Shown here piece after piece: positions 22,408 through 30,066 of a DNA stretch of 38,677 bases. Position numbers and translations under genes: made by a program. Numbering within the stretch: the stretch's first letter is position 1; each line of letters begins with the position of its first letter. The DNA comes from an uncultured Alphaproteobacteria bacterium (GTDB taxonomy: Bacteria > Pseudomonadota > Alphaproteobacteria > Rs-D84). The stretch spans positions 1 to 38,677 of the forward strand of contig CALDAH010000005.1 of the NCBI GenBank assembly GCA_937903135.1, in the 5' to 3' direction. The notes under the pieces are model-generated. The model did no database searches. It was not told the origin of the DNA and saw only the letters and a list, made by a program, of their open reading frames with translations.

Positions 22408-23433
22408 ATGATGAAAAAAACGGCTATTTTTACAGTTTCATTATTAGCAATCTTTGTTGCAGGCGCATCGCATGCCGATATTACGTCAAAGGAATACGTT
22501 CAGGGCGAATTGGCGGGCAAGGCGGACCGGGCGACAACTTTATCTGGTTATGGTATTACCGACGCATATACCAAGGGGCAATTACAGCCGATGCTGGATG
22601 CAAAGGAAAGTGTTGCGAATAAAGCAAAAACAACATATACCACGGGCAGCGAAACAGAGTATCCGTCAATTAAGGTTGCAGAAACAATTGCTGCCGCGGC
22701 GACCGCGGGGCTGGCGCGAAGTGCGGATTTGGCACGCGTCGCGACATCTGGATCGTATAATGATTTAACCGATAAACCCACGATCCCGCCCGCGATAACC
22801 GTTGATGCCGCACTGAGTGCGACCAGTGCCAATCCGGTTCAGAACAAGGCGGTATATGCCGCGTTGGACGGGAAACAGCCAAAAGGTAACTATGCGACAA
22901 CCACGGAATTAGGGGCAAAGGTAAATACAGCCCAGGGGGCGGCGAACAGCGGCAAGGGATTGGTTGTAAACGCGTCCGGTAATCTGGAATTAACAGATGT
23001 CGCAACGCAGGCGGAATTAAATACAGTTGCAGGCCGAATCCCGGCGGCGCAGGTTCAGTCAGACTGGAACGCGACAGAAGGTGTTGCGGCGATTAAAAAT
23101 AAACCTGTGATCCCGACGGTATATAATGCGACTTTAAAAATTAAGAAAAACGGAACACAGATTGCAACGTTTTCGGCCAACAGTTCAACCGAACAGACCG
23201 CGGATATAATCGTTCCGACAAAGGTAAGTGAGCTGAGCAATGATTCGGCGTTTATTACAAATGCGGATGTGACGACGGCAATAAATGCGTTAAATGGGAC
23301 TTCGTCGGGCACAGGGGCGGTTGTTACGGGCGTATCACAGACACAAGGAAAGGTTGCGGTTACAAAGGGAAATGTTAAGATCCCGGTTGGATCGGCGTCG
23401 GGGACAACGTATACCAGTATATGGGTTCAATAA
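22408..23433 (+). CDS. Secreted phage-tail-fibre-like protein D
   Basis: The 341-residue protein has a signal peptide (about 1-23, ending ASHA) and the shared start ADITSKEYVQGE. The body is made of repeats of the kind found in phage tail and side-tail fibres: ATTLSGYGITDAYTK, VATSGSYNDLTDKPTIP, VDAALSATSANPVQNKAVY, WNATEGVAAIKNKPVIP and VSELSNDSAFITNADV. Tail fibres have no Sec signal, so this is a secreted protein that uses the same modules. It lacks the PRPxxGC...C end of genes B and C and stops after TTYTSIWVQ. ATG at 22408 or 22411 may be used; neither has a strong Shine-Dalgarno site. A terminator follows the gene. Confidence 0.72.
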   Translation: MMKKTAIFTVSLLAIFVAGASHADITSKEYVQGELAGKADRATTLSGYGITDAYTKGQLQPMLDAKESVANKAKTTYTTGSETEYPSIKVAETIAAAATAGLARSADLARVATSGSYNDLTDKPTIPPAITVDAALSATSANPVQNKAVYAALDGKQPKGNYATTTELGAKVNTAQGAANSGKGLVVNASGNLELTDVATQAELNTVAGRIPAAQVQSDWNATEGVAAIKNKPVIPTVYNATLKIKKNGTQIATFSANSSTEQTADIIVPTKVSELSNDSAFITNADVTTAINALNGTSSGTGAVVTGVSQTQGKVAVTKGNVKIPVGSASGTTYTSIWVQ

Positions 23434-23434
23434 T

Positions 23435-23463
23435 AAAATCCCGCGATTTGCGGGATTTTTTAT
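23435..23463 (+). terminator. Terminator of the fibre locus
   Basis: The arms AAATCCCGC (23436-23444) and GCGGGATTT (23450-23458) flank a 5-base loop and are followed by TTTTATAT. Confidence 0.87.
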
Positions 23464-23722
23464 ATCCATCCGCGCGGCACATGGCAGGGGACGCATGGGC
23501 CGGACGCACGATCGGGAATGCAGCGGGCGATTAATATACGTGGCCGCAAATGCGCGTGCGCGTGGTAAATCGCCGTGGTTATAAATAGATACGGGGGATT
23601 TATAGGGCAGAGATATAGCCCCGATATTATATCCGGGTAATTATAATAAATCCGTTATTAAATGCGGTTTTGTATCGCGGGGGGCGAATAATCCGGCCAT
23701 TATCGCCCCCGGTGTATATGGA
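23464..23722. other. Gene-free gap, fibre gene D to yqaA-like gene
   Basis: No gene, RNA or promoter could be supported. The only structure is an imperfect hairpin at about 23680-23710 (GGGGGCG...TAAT / ATTA...CGCCCCC) beyond the stop of the convergent yqaA-like gene. It has no T tract and is at best a weak terminator for it. Confidence 0.4.
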
Positions 23723-24295
23723 TTATATCAGCGTCATTAGGCCAATGCCGAGTCCCGCCGCGATAATCGCACCGATGGTTAATGGCCAGAAGTATTTTTT
23801 TACAATTGTATTTGCGCGTTCTTGGAAAAAATATAGCAGGGCAGCGACAGTTGCAAAGCGGCCCGTTCGGAATATTGCCGATACGCCCAAAAACAGCCAT
23901 ATCGGAAACCCTAAGAACCCCGCGCAGATGGTAATAAGCTTATACGGGACGGGGGTTACGGCACTTAAAACGATTATTAAAATGCCGTGCTGAATAAATA
24001 ACTCGCGCGCGATTTCAAATTTTTCCATCGTTGCGAAGTTTGAAATCAGCCACATGCCAAGCGAATCAAATAAAAACATACCAATTACATACGCAATTGC
24101 CCCGCCAACGATTGACCCCAGCGATGCTGCAATTGTTATCGGAATTGCACGCTTTTTATTCGCAATAATCGGCGGGGTCATAAATACCTCGGGCGGGATA
24201 AATAAAAATACCGATTCGCATACCGTTAGTATAAATACTATCCATGTGTATGCCGGATGTTCTGATTTCTTTAATAAATATTCTGCGATTTTCAT
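23723..24295 (-). CDS. YqaA/DedA-like (VTT domain) membrane protein
   Basis: The 190-residue protein has about five hydrophobic segments and a VTT/SNARE-associated-Golgi-type core. Recognisable elements are the early FIPPEVFMTPPII segment, the glycine-rich ASLGSIVGGAIAYVIG helix, the AVTPVPYKLITICAGFLG motif (about 116-133, matching the P-x-P-x-K re-entrant loop of YqaA/DedA proteins) and FRTGRF. DedA-superfamily proteins are membrane transporters or flippases; some recycle undecaprenyl phosphate or flip phospholipids, but the YqaA subgroup has no settled substrate. It is divergent from rbfA, sharing a 91-bp AT-rich control region. Confidence 0.82.
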   Translation of the reverse strand: MKIAEYLLKKSEHPAYTWIVFILTVCESVFLFIPPEVFMTPPIIANKKRAIPITIAASLGSIVGGAIAYVIGMFLFDSLGMWLISNFATMEKFEIARELFIQHGILIIVLSAVTPVPYKLITICAGFLGFPIWLFLGVSAIFRTGRFATVAALLYFFQERANTIVKKYFWPLTIGAIIAAGLGIGLMTLI

Positions 24296-24327
24296 AATTT
24301 CCCGTCCTGGTTTTAAAAATTTACTTG

Positions 24328-24357
24328 ATTGTAAATAAATATTTACTAATTTACAAT
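24328..24357. promoter_or_regulatory. Inverted repeats between the yqaA-like gene and rbfA
   Basis: ATTGTAAAT (24328-24336) and ATTTACAAT (24349-24357) form a 9-bp inverted repeat with a 12-bp spacer, and an extra ATTTAC half-site lies inside at 24341-24346. The position between two divergent starts suggests an operator; the regulator is unknown, and AT-rich chance symmetry is possible. Confidence 0.35.
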
Positions 24358-24386
24358 TATTAATCGTACGACCGGGGATTATTATA

Positions 24387-24743
24387 ATGACAAAGAAACC
24401 TATTAATTCAAATCGTGGAAACCGAATCGCCGCAAAGGTTCAGACGCTGGTTGCGGAAATTCTGCGCGATAAATATTCCGACGACCCAATTATTGCCGGT
24501 GTATCGCTGGTCGGGGCGGTGGCCCACGGCGGATTACAGTTCGTACGTTTGTTTTATTATACCCGAAATGCCGATGTCGCCCGGGTTCAGGCGCGACTGG
24601 ACGATATAACACGTTCGGTACGATATGAACTGGCCGCGAGAATTGACCAAAAATATGTCCCGGATATTCGTTTCGCATATGACGATACGCTGGAGCGCGC
24701 ATCGCGGATTGATATGCTGTTGGATAATTTATCGGAAAAATAA
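24387..24743 (+). CDS. rbfA: 30S ribosome-binding factor A
   Basis: RbfA assists late maturation of the 30S subunit and 5' processing of 16S rRNA. The 118-residue length and KH-like pattern fit: an N-terminal helix NRIAAKVQTLVAEILRDKY, the middle strand and helix region, and the diagnostic C-terminal motif VPDIRFAYDDTLERASRIDM (about 91-110), equivalent to VPELHFVYDDSLEHGxRID in other RbfA. Gene symbol is assigned with confidence from that motif. It has no nusA-infB neighbours, which often accompany it; here it is followed by lepA, 72 bp downstream, which has its own promoter-like boxes. Confidence 0.9.
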   Translation: MTKKPINSNRGNRIAAKVQTLVAEILRDKYSDDPIIAGVSLVGAVAHGGLQFVRLFYYTRNADVARVQARLDDITRSVRYELAARIDQKYVPDIRFAYDDTLERASRIDMLLDNLSEK

Positions 24744-24761
24744 AATTGCTAAAAAATCACC

Positions 24762-24790
24762 TTGCGTGTCGGGTAATACTGGTGTAGTAT
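24762..24790 (+). promoter_or_regulatory. Candidate lepA promoter
   Basis: TTGCGT (24762-24767) and TAGTAT (24785-24790), with TG directly before the -10 box, are spaced by 17 bp. Transcription would begin near 24797. Confidence 0.4.
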
Positions 24791-24815
24791 TGCCGCATAG
24801 ACCATGGGGTTATTT

Positions 24816-26603
24816 ATGAAGCAGAGCCATATTAGAAACTTTTCCATTGTTGCACATATTGATCATGGGAAATCAACCCTGTCGGATCGGTTAATTGAAT
24901 ATACCGGCGGACTGGAATCGCGCGAGATGAAATCTCAGGTGCTGGATTCTATGGATATTGAACGTGAACGCGGGATTACTATTAAGGCGCAGACCGTTCG
25001 TTTAAATTACAAGGCGAAAAACGGCGAGGTTTATCAATTAAACCTGATGGATACGCCCGGACACGTGGATTTTACGTACGAGGTGTCACGCAGTTTAGCC
25101 GCGTGCGAAGGGGCATTGGTTTTGGTTGATGCAACCCAGGGCGTGCAGGCGCAAACGCTGGCAAATGCATACCTGGCACTGGATAATGACCTGGAAATGC
25201 TGCCGGTATTGAATAAGATTGATTTACCATCCAGTGACGTGGCCGCGACGCGCGAGCAGATCGCTGATGTTATCGGGCTGGATGCCGGGGCGGCGATATG
25301 CGTATCGGGTAAAACAGGGGCGGGCGTTCCGGATTTATTGGAAGAGATTGTTGAAAAACTGCCCGCACCGGATGGTGATGAAAATGCCCCGACGCGCGCG
25401 TTGCTGGTGGATTCATGGTATGATTCATACCTGGGGGTGGTTATTTTGGTTCGCGTCGTGGACGGAACATTGTCCCGCGGCCAGAAAATTAAATTTTTAG
25501 CAACAGGCGCGGAATATACCGTTGATAAAATCGGTTACTTTACGCCAAAGATGGTAAATACAGATACGCTTTATACCGGGGAAATCGGATTTATTATTAC
25601 CGGGATGAAGACTATTCATGACTGTCGGGTCGGCGATACGATTACCGACGTTCGCGGTGGCGGTGATGCGCTGCCCGGGTTTAAGCCGTCTGTGCCTGTT
25701 GTGTTTTCTTCGTTTTTCCCTGTTTTGGCCGACGATTACCCGAACCTGCGCGAGAGTGCAGAAAAGCTGGCGTTAAATGATGCGTCGTTTATGTTTGTTA
25801 CTGAAAAATCGTCTGCGCTGGGATTTGGGCTGCGCTGCGGTTTTTTAGGCCTGCTGCATATGGAGATTATTAGCGAACGGCTGTCCCGGGAATTTAATCT
25901 GAACCTGATTAATACCGTCCCGAGTGTGTTATATAAACTGCACCTGCGCGGGGGCGAAGAAATGGATTTGGAAAACCCCGCCGATATGCCAGATCCTACA
26001 AAAATAGAATCCATAGAAGAGCCATGGGTTCGTGCAACAATTATGATGCCGGATAAATATATGGGCGGAATTATGGCATTGTGTTCAGAACGTCGCGGGG
26101 TACAGGAAAATATTTCCTATGTCGGAAATCGCGCAGTTTTGGTATATAGATTACCGTTGGCAGAAATTGTTTTTGATTTTTATGATCGTGTTAAATCATT
26201 GTCGTCCGGTTATGCATCGTTTGACTATGTCGTAAACGGTTATTTGCCATCAGATTTGGTTAAGGTATCTATTTTAGTTAACGATGAAAACGTCGAACCG
26301 TTATCGTTTATCTGTCATCGCAGCTTTGCAGAAAAACGCGGACGGCAGATCGTTGAAAAGCTAAAAGATTTAATACCACGCCATCAGTTTAAAATCCCAC
26401 TGCAGGCCGCGATCGGCGGGAAGATTATCGCACGCGAAACAATCGCCGCATTCCGAAAGGATGTTACCGCAAAATGCTATGGCGGGGATATAACGCGTAA
26501 ACGTAAATTATTAGAAAAACAGAAAGAAGGTAAAAAAAGAATGCGGTCATTCGGGAACGTTGAAATCCCGCAGAGTGCGTTTATTAATGCATTAAAAGTA
26601 TAA
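24816..26603 (+). CDS. lepA: Elongation factor 4 (LepA)
   Basis: LepA is a ribosome-associated translational GTPase that affects initiation and 30S assembly, and back-translocation in vitro. G-domain motifs are complete: AHIDHGKST (G1), RERGITI (switch I), DTPGHVDF (G3) and NKIDLP (G4). The LepA-specific C-terminal domain includes ITRKRKLLEKQKEGKKRM. I place the start at ATG 24816, giving 595 residues beginning MKQSHIRNFSIVAHID, which matches typical LepA N-termini; GGGG lies upstream. An in-frame ATG at 24804 would add MGLF but has no Shine-Dalgarno site. The gene is 17 bp upstream of the Cys-rich small gene, so both are probably on one transcript. Confidence 0.95.
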   Translation: MKQSHIRNFSIVAHIDHGKSTLSDRLIEYTGGLESREMKSQVLDSMDIERERGITIKAQTVRLNYKAKNGEVYQLNLMDTPGHVDFTYEVSRSLAACEGALVLVDATQGVQAQTLANAYLALDNDLEMLPVLNKIDLPSSDVAATREQIADVIGLDAGAAICVSGKTGAGVPDLLEEIVEKLPAPDGDENAPTRALLVDSWYDSYLGVVILVRVVDGTLSRGQKIKFLATGAEYTVDKIGYFTPKMVNTDTLYTGEIGFIITGMKTIHDCRVGDTITDVRGGGDALPGFKPSVPVVFSSFFPVLADDYPNLRESAEKLALNDASFMFVTEKSSALGFGLRCGFLGLLHMEIISERLSREFNLNLINTVPSVLYKLHLRGGEEMDLENPADMPDPTKIESIEEPWVRATIMMPDKYMGGIMALCSERRGVQENISYVGNRAVLVYRLPLAEIVFDFYDRVKSLSSGYASFDYVVNGYLPSDLVKVSILVNDENVEPLSFICHRSFAEKRGRQIVEKLKDLIPRHQFKIPLQAAIGGKIIARETIAAFRKDVTAKCYGGDITRKRKLLEKQKEGKKRMRSFGNVEIPQSAFINALKV

Positions 26604-26620
26604 TATAAAAAGGAACTGAT

Positions 26621-26983
26621 ATGAAAGAATTTTTAAAGATATTAGCAAAATATAAACAGGCAAAAAAAATCCGTTTAGAATTACATAAAAGATATTTTGA
26701 TGCCTTGAATAAAGTTTCTGTTATGAATTTTGATTCTTATAAAAATCGGGCATGTATAAGCTTTTGTCAGAATTATTCATTAGATAATGAGCTTGAAGGT
26801 GCGCTGGGGATTTCTAAACTGGAATGTCCGCATTTTGATCAGAATACAAAATGTTCGGGTGATAACTCTGCGTGCCCGTATTTTAAAGATAATCATAACG
26901 TATATATTGCATATCAAAAATATTTACGCGCTGATAAAAAAGTAAAAGAAATCTTTAACTGTCGTAAAGCAAATACAAAATAA
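26621..26983 (+). CDS. Small Cys-rich protein of unknown function
   Basis: The 120-residue protein is Lys-rich with a helical N-terminus (MKEFLKILAKYKQAKKIRLE) and six cysteines: 45, 49, 69, 78, 85 and 114. Four or five of these form a possible metal site: C45-x3-C49 and ECPHFDQNTKC...CPYF (69, 78, 85). There is no signal peptide or membrane helix, so it is probably cytoplasmic. I recognise no family. The coding sequence is noticeably more AT-rich than lepA and the following gene. AAAGGAACTGAT precedes the start. It sits 17 bp after lepA and 25 bp before the recombinase-like gene, suggesting co-transcription of all three. Confidence 0.65.
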   Translation: MKEFLKILAKYKQAKKIRLELHKRYFDALNKVSVMNFDSYKNRACISFCQNYSLDNELEGALGISKLECPHFDQNTKCSGDNSACPYFKDNHNVYIAYQKYLRADKKVKEIFNCRKANTK

Positions 26984-27008
26984 TATAACATTAAAAAAGG
27001 GGGCGAAT

Positions 27009-28007
27009 ATGGCCCATCAATTTTTCTTTAACCCGTATATCTTGGACAATTTACCTGCGCCAAGTACGGGGTTTGATGTTGTACAGGATTTGTCAGAGCC
27101 ACGTTTGAGAATGTATGTAACCAGTCGCGGCGTAAAAACGTTCTTTGTTCGCAAACGTGTTCACGGCCGCGATAAACGTATAATTATTGGCAACTATCCC
27201 GATATGGATATAGAGGATGCACGACTGGCCGTGCCGGAAATTTTAGATGCCGCGATGAAGAAGCCCAAAGTACGCCGCATTAAGATTACATTTCGTAAAT
27301 TTATTGATTTATATATGGAAAAACGCGTGCGCCGCGGCGAAGATTCACGAATGAAATTAATGCGTTCGGTAAACCGTCATTTATCAGATTTATTTGAAAA
27401 AAATATCGCAGATATCACGGATGCAGATATCACAGCCGTTATCGCAAAGATCCCAGGGCCCGCGATCGCGGCACGTATGCAGGAATTACTGCAGAGTATT
27501 TTTAACTATGCAATAGAGTTAGGGTATGTCGTAGATAATCCCGTATCAGCATTAGCGCGCCCGGTGCAGAACCGCCGCATACGGCCGTTAAATAAATCCG
27601 GAATATCACGATTAATCAACGCAATCGCGACCGAGGAATCACCAATACTTCGTGCCGCATTTTTAATGTTAATTTATGGATTCGCACCTAAGTCTAAAAT
27701 TTTTGCAATGCAGTGGACTGATTTAGATTTTAATCACTATACCTGGGGTGATATGCCACTGTCCGATGCGGCCGTTGTTTTATTACAGGATTTACCCCAG
27801 GATGGTCGCTGGGTTTTTCCCGGACGCGGGCGTGGGCATTTAACCGATCCACGATTGGCATGGCGACGCGTTGCCGCGGCGGCAGGAATTCCTAATTTAA
27901 CCATGGATGATGTGAATAAATTCATAATGCGCCGATTAACATGGGCATCAGATAAAGAAGATTTTCGTATGAATATGAATCGTCTGTTGGATGAAATTTT
28001 GGCGTAA
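27009..28007 (+). CDS. Tyrosine-recombinase-like protein lacking catalytic residues
   Basis: The 332-residue protein follows the plan of P4/CP4-type integrases. An N-terminal arm-binding domain (about 1-85) contains RLRMYVTSRGVKTFFVRKR and GNYPDMDIEDAR. A SAM-like core-binding domain spans about 92-185 (HLSDLFEKNIADIT...LLQSIFNYAIELGYV). A catalytic-like domain follows from about 195. In active enzymes the catalytic Arg lies in TGxRRxE; here the segment is YGFAPKSKIFAMQW, with no Arg. The HxLRR box is replaced by MDDVNKFIMRRL, and no LGH or catalytic Tyr follows before the stop. Strand exchange is therefore not expected. The frame is intact with no stops, so it may be kept as a DNA-binding protein. 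No att-like repeats were found beside it. Confidence 0.7.
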   Translation: MAHQFFFNPYILDNLPAPSTGFDVVQDLSEPRLRMYVTSRGVKTFFVRKRVHGRDKRIIIGNYPDMDIEDARLAVPEILDAAMKKPKVRRIKITFRKFIDLYMEKRVRRGEDSRMKLMRSVNRHLSDLFEKNIADITDADITAVIAKIPGPAIAARMQELLQSIFNYAIELGYVVDNPVSALARPVQNRRIRPLNKSGISRLINAIATEESPILRAAFLMLIYGFAPKSKIFAMQWTDLDFNHYTWGDMPLSDAAVVLLQDLPQDGRWVFPGRGRGHLTDPRLAWRRVAAAAGIPNLTMDDVNKFIMRRLTWASDKEDFRMNMNRLLDEILA

Positions 28008-28023
28008 TATACGAATGGTTACT

Positions 28024-28085
28024 TTGTCAAGATTTGTTATTGTTTGTTATAATTTCTTGACACTATCGGCGTAAAATGATAGGTT
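28024..28085 (+). promoter_or_regulatory. Two candidate acpP promoters
   Basis: The upstream promoter is TTGTCA (28024-28029) with a perfect TATAAT (28048-28053), spacing 18. A second, TTGACA (28057-28062) with a weak TAGGTT (28080-28085), spacing 17, lies downstream. Strong promotion fits the high demand for acyl carrier protein. Confidence 0.6.
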
Positions 28086-28141
28086 ATAAATAATGACGCC
28101 TGGGAATAGGCCAAAAATTTAACCTAAACAAAGGATAAAAA

Positions 28142-28378
28142 ATGACAACTTTTGAAAAAGTAAAAGAAATAATCGTAGAAAAACTGGGTGTTAAACCAGA
28201 AGATGTTAAAGAAGATGCAAAATTCACTTCTGATTTACAGGCAGATTCTTTGGACGTTGTTGAACTGATTATGGAATTTGAAAAAGCATTTGATATTACA
28301 ATTTCTGATGACGAAGCTACAAAGATCGCTACTGTTTCTGATGTAGTTAAATTCATTGAATCTCATAAAAAGAACTAA
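28142..28378 (+). CDS. acpP: Acyl carrier protein
   Basis: AcpP carries growing acyl chains on a 4'-phosphopantetheine arm in type II fatty-acid synthesis. The 78-residue, acidic, four-helix protein has the attachment motif ADSLDVVELIMEFEKAF with Ser36. AAACAAAGGATAAAAA precedes the start. It is followed by a terminator and then fabF, the standard acpP-fabF pairing. The holo-ACP synthase gene is not in this window. Confidence 0.97.
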   Translation: MTTFEKVKEIIVEKLGVKPEDVKEDAKFTSDLQADSLDVVELIMEFEKAFDITISDDEATKIATVSDVVKFIESHKKN

Positions 28379-28414
28379 TTTAGGTATAAATTAATTCTAA
28401 ATAATGAAAAATGT

Positions 28415-28451
28415 ATCCGTCGCAATAAGTTTATTGTTGGCGGATTTTTTT
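28415..28451 (+). terminator. Terminator or attenuator after acpP
   Basis: ATCCGTCG pairs with TGGCGGAT, with a bulge and the extension CAATA/TATTG, and is followed by seven T residues. It separates the highly expressed acpP from fabF, which has TATAAT at 28479-28484. Confidence 0.7.
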
Positions 28452-28521
28452 CTGTACGTATTGATTTAAAATGTTTATTATAATATACGTATATTAAACC
28501 TAAAGCTTAAGGATTTTAATT

Positions 28522-29775
28522 ATGAGAAGAGTTGTTATTACCGGTATGGGTATAGTATCCCCCGTCGGTAGCGGATTAGAATTCGCATGGAAAAATATTG
28601 TCGATGGTAAATCAGGCGTTCGTAAAATTGATACATTTGACGCATCTGATTTAACATCCCAGATTGCCGGATTGCCGGTCGTTGGAACAGAACCTGGACA
28701 ATATAACCCGGATGATATCGTTGATCCGCGCGAACAGCGTAAAATGGATAAATCATTCGTATACGGTATTGTCGCCGCAGACGAAGCATTGCGCGATGCA
28801 GGATTAATTGACTACACCGGCGACAAAGAACGCGTTGGCGTATCAATCGGATGTGGTATTGGCGGATTAAATACAATTTACGATAATTGTGTTGAGTTAT
28901 ATACCGGCGGCCCGCGCCGTATTAGCCCGTTCTTTATCCCTAAATCAATTATTAATATGACGGCCGGTCACGTTTCAATTAAATACGGATTAAAGGGCCC
29001 GAATTTATCAGTCGTTACCGCATGTGCATCGGCGGCGCATTCCATCGGCGAGGCAGCACGATTAATCCAGCACGGTGATGCCGATATTATGGTTGCCGGT
29101 GGGGCCGAGGGTGCGGTTGGTAAAATCGGTGTCGCAGGATTTTGTTCTATGAAGGCGTTATCAACACGTAACGATGATCCGGCGGCCGCGTCACGTCCGT
29201 GGGATAAAAATCGCGATGGGTTTATTATGGCCGAAGGTGCGGGGATTTTAATCCTGGAAGAATACGAACACGCCAAGGCACGCGGTGCAAAAATTTATGC
29301 CGAGGTTGCAGGATACGGGCTGTCCGGTGATGCATATCATATCACAGCGCCGGCCCCCGGCGGCGAGGGTGGTCTGCGTGCGATGAAGGCGGCATTAAAT
29401 GATGCAGGCCTGCGTCCGGATGATGTGGATTATATTAATGCACACGGGACATCAACGGGACTCGGCGATTTAGGCGAACTGAGTGCGGTTAAAGAATTAT
29501 TCGGTGATTTGCCGGTATCTATGTCGTCAACAAAATCTATGACGGGGCATCTGCTGGGGGCGGCCGGCGCGGTTGAGGCGATATTCTGCACATTGGCGAT
29601 CCGTGACGGTATCGTGCCGCCAACAATTAACCTAGATGACCCGGTTGACGAGGTTGGAAACTTTGACCTGGTCCCGCATAAGGCCAAGAAACGCGACGTT
29701 AATGTTGCTATAAGTAATTCATTCGGGTTCGGCGGAACGAACGCCAGCCTGGTTTTGAAAAAGGTCGCAGAATAA
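28522..29775 (+). CDS. fabF: 3-oxoacyl-[acyl-carrier-protein] synthase II
   Basis: FabF extends acyl-ACP by two carbons with malonyl-ACP. The 417-residue protein has the thiolase-fold active site intact: Cys168 in VVTACASAAHS, His308 in NAHGTSTGLGD, and Lys338 and His343 in STKSMTGHLLGAAGA. The N-terminal RRVVITGMGIVSPVG and C-terminal SNSFGFGGTNASLVL stretches are typical. Position after acpP and length distinguish it from FabB, and it is too long for FabH. It ends at a terminator before the convergent tRNA gene. Confidence 0.95.
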   Translation: MRRVVITGMGIVSPVGSGLEFAWKNIVDGKSGVRKIDTFDASDLTSQIAGLPVVGTEPGQYNPDDIVDPREQRKMDKSFVYGIVAADEALRDAGLIDYTGDKERVGVSIGCGIGGLNTIYDNCVELYTGGPRRISPFFIPKSIINMTAGHVSIKYGLKGPNLSVVTACASAAHSIGEAARLIQHGDADIMVAGGAEGAVGKIGVAGFCSMKALSTRNDDPAAASRPWDKNRDGFIMAEGAGILILEEYEHAKARGAKIYAEVAGYGLSGDAYHITAPAPGGEGGLRAMKAALNDAGLRPDDVDYINAHGTSTGLGDLGELSAVKELFGDLPVSMSSTKSMTGHLLGAAGAVEAIFCTLAIRDGIVPPTINLDDPVDEVGNFDLVPHKAKKRDVNVAISNSFGFGGTNASLVLKKVAE

Positions 29776-29808
29776 AAAACAAGGGGACATCTGTCCCCCT
29801 TGTTTTTA
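29775..29808 (+). terminator. Terminator after fabF
   Basis: AAAACAAGGGGACA pairs with TGTCCCCCTTGTTTT, with one bulged C, followed by T. It overlaps the fabF stop codon. Confidence 0.82.
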
Positions 29809-29822
29809 TAATAGTTAAATAT

Positions 29823-29851
29823 AAAAAACCGCGTTTATACGCGGCTTTTTT
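29823..29851. terminator. Terminator of tRNA-Pro, bidirectional
   Basis: CCGCGT (29829-29834) and ACGCGG (29839-29844) flank TTAT. The left A tract gives TTTTTT on the minus strand after the tRNA, and the right T tract serves the plus strand. Confidence 0.85.
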
Positions 29852-29858
29852 AATATCG

Positions 29859-29935
<77 letters not shown>

Positions 29936-29956
29936 AAAACTTTCAATTGCTCGGCA

Positions 29957-29985
29957 ATTATTAACCTTTTAGGATAAAAAATCAA
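29957..29985 (-). promoter_or_regulatory. Promoter of tRNA-Pro
   Basis: On the minus strand TTGATT (29985-29980) and AATAAT (29962-29957) are spaced by 17 bp, about 20 bases before the mature tRNA start. Confidence 0.6.
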
Positions 29986-30066
29986 CAACTTTTATTTTTT
30001 ATTTGCACTTGTAAATATTTTTTTATTTGCCATATTGTATTTTAAGGGAAAAAAGGAAAAAAAAAT

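Noticed and set aside
17758..23433. Prophage explanation for the fibre genes
   Set aside because: No capsid, terminase, tail-tube, lysis or replication genes are near, every fibre gene has a Sec signal peptide, and the flanks are bacterial housekeeping genes.
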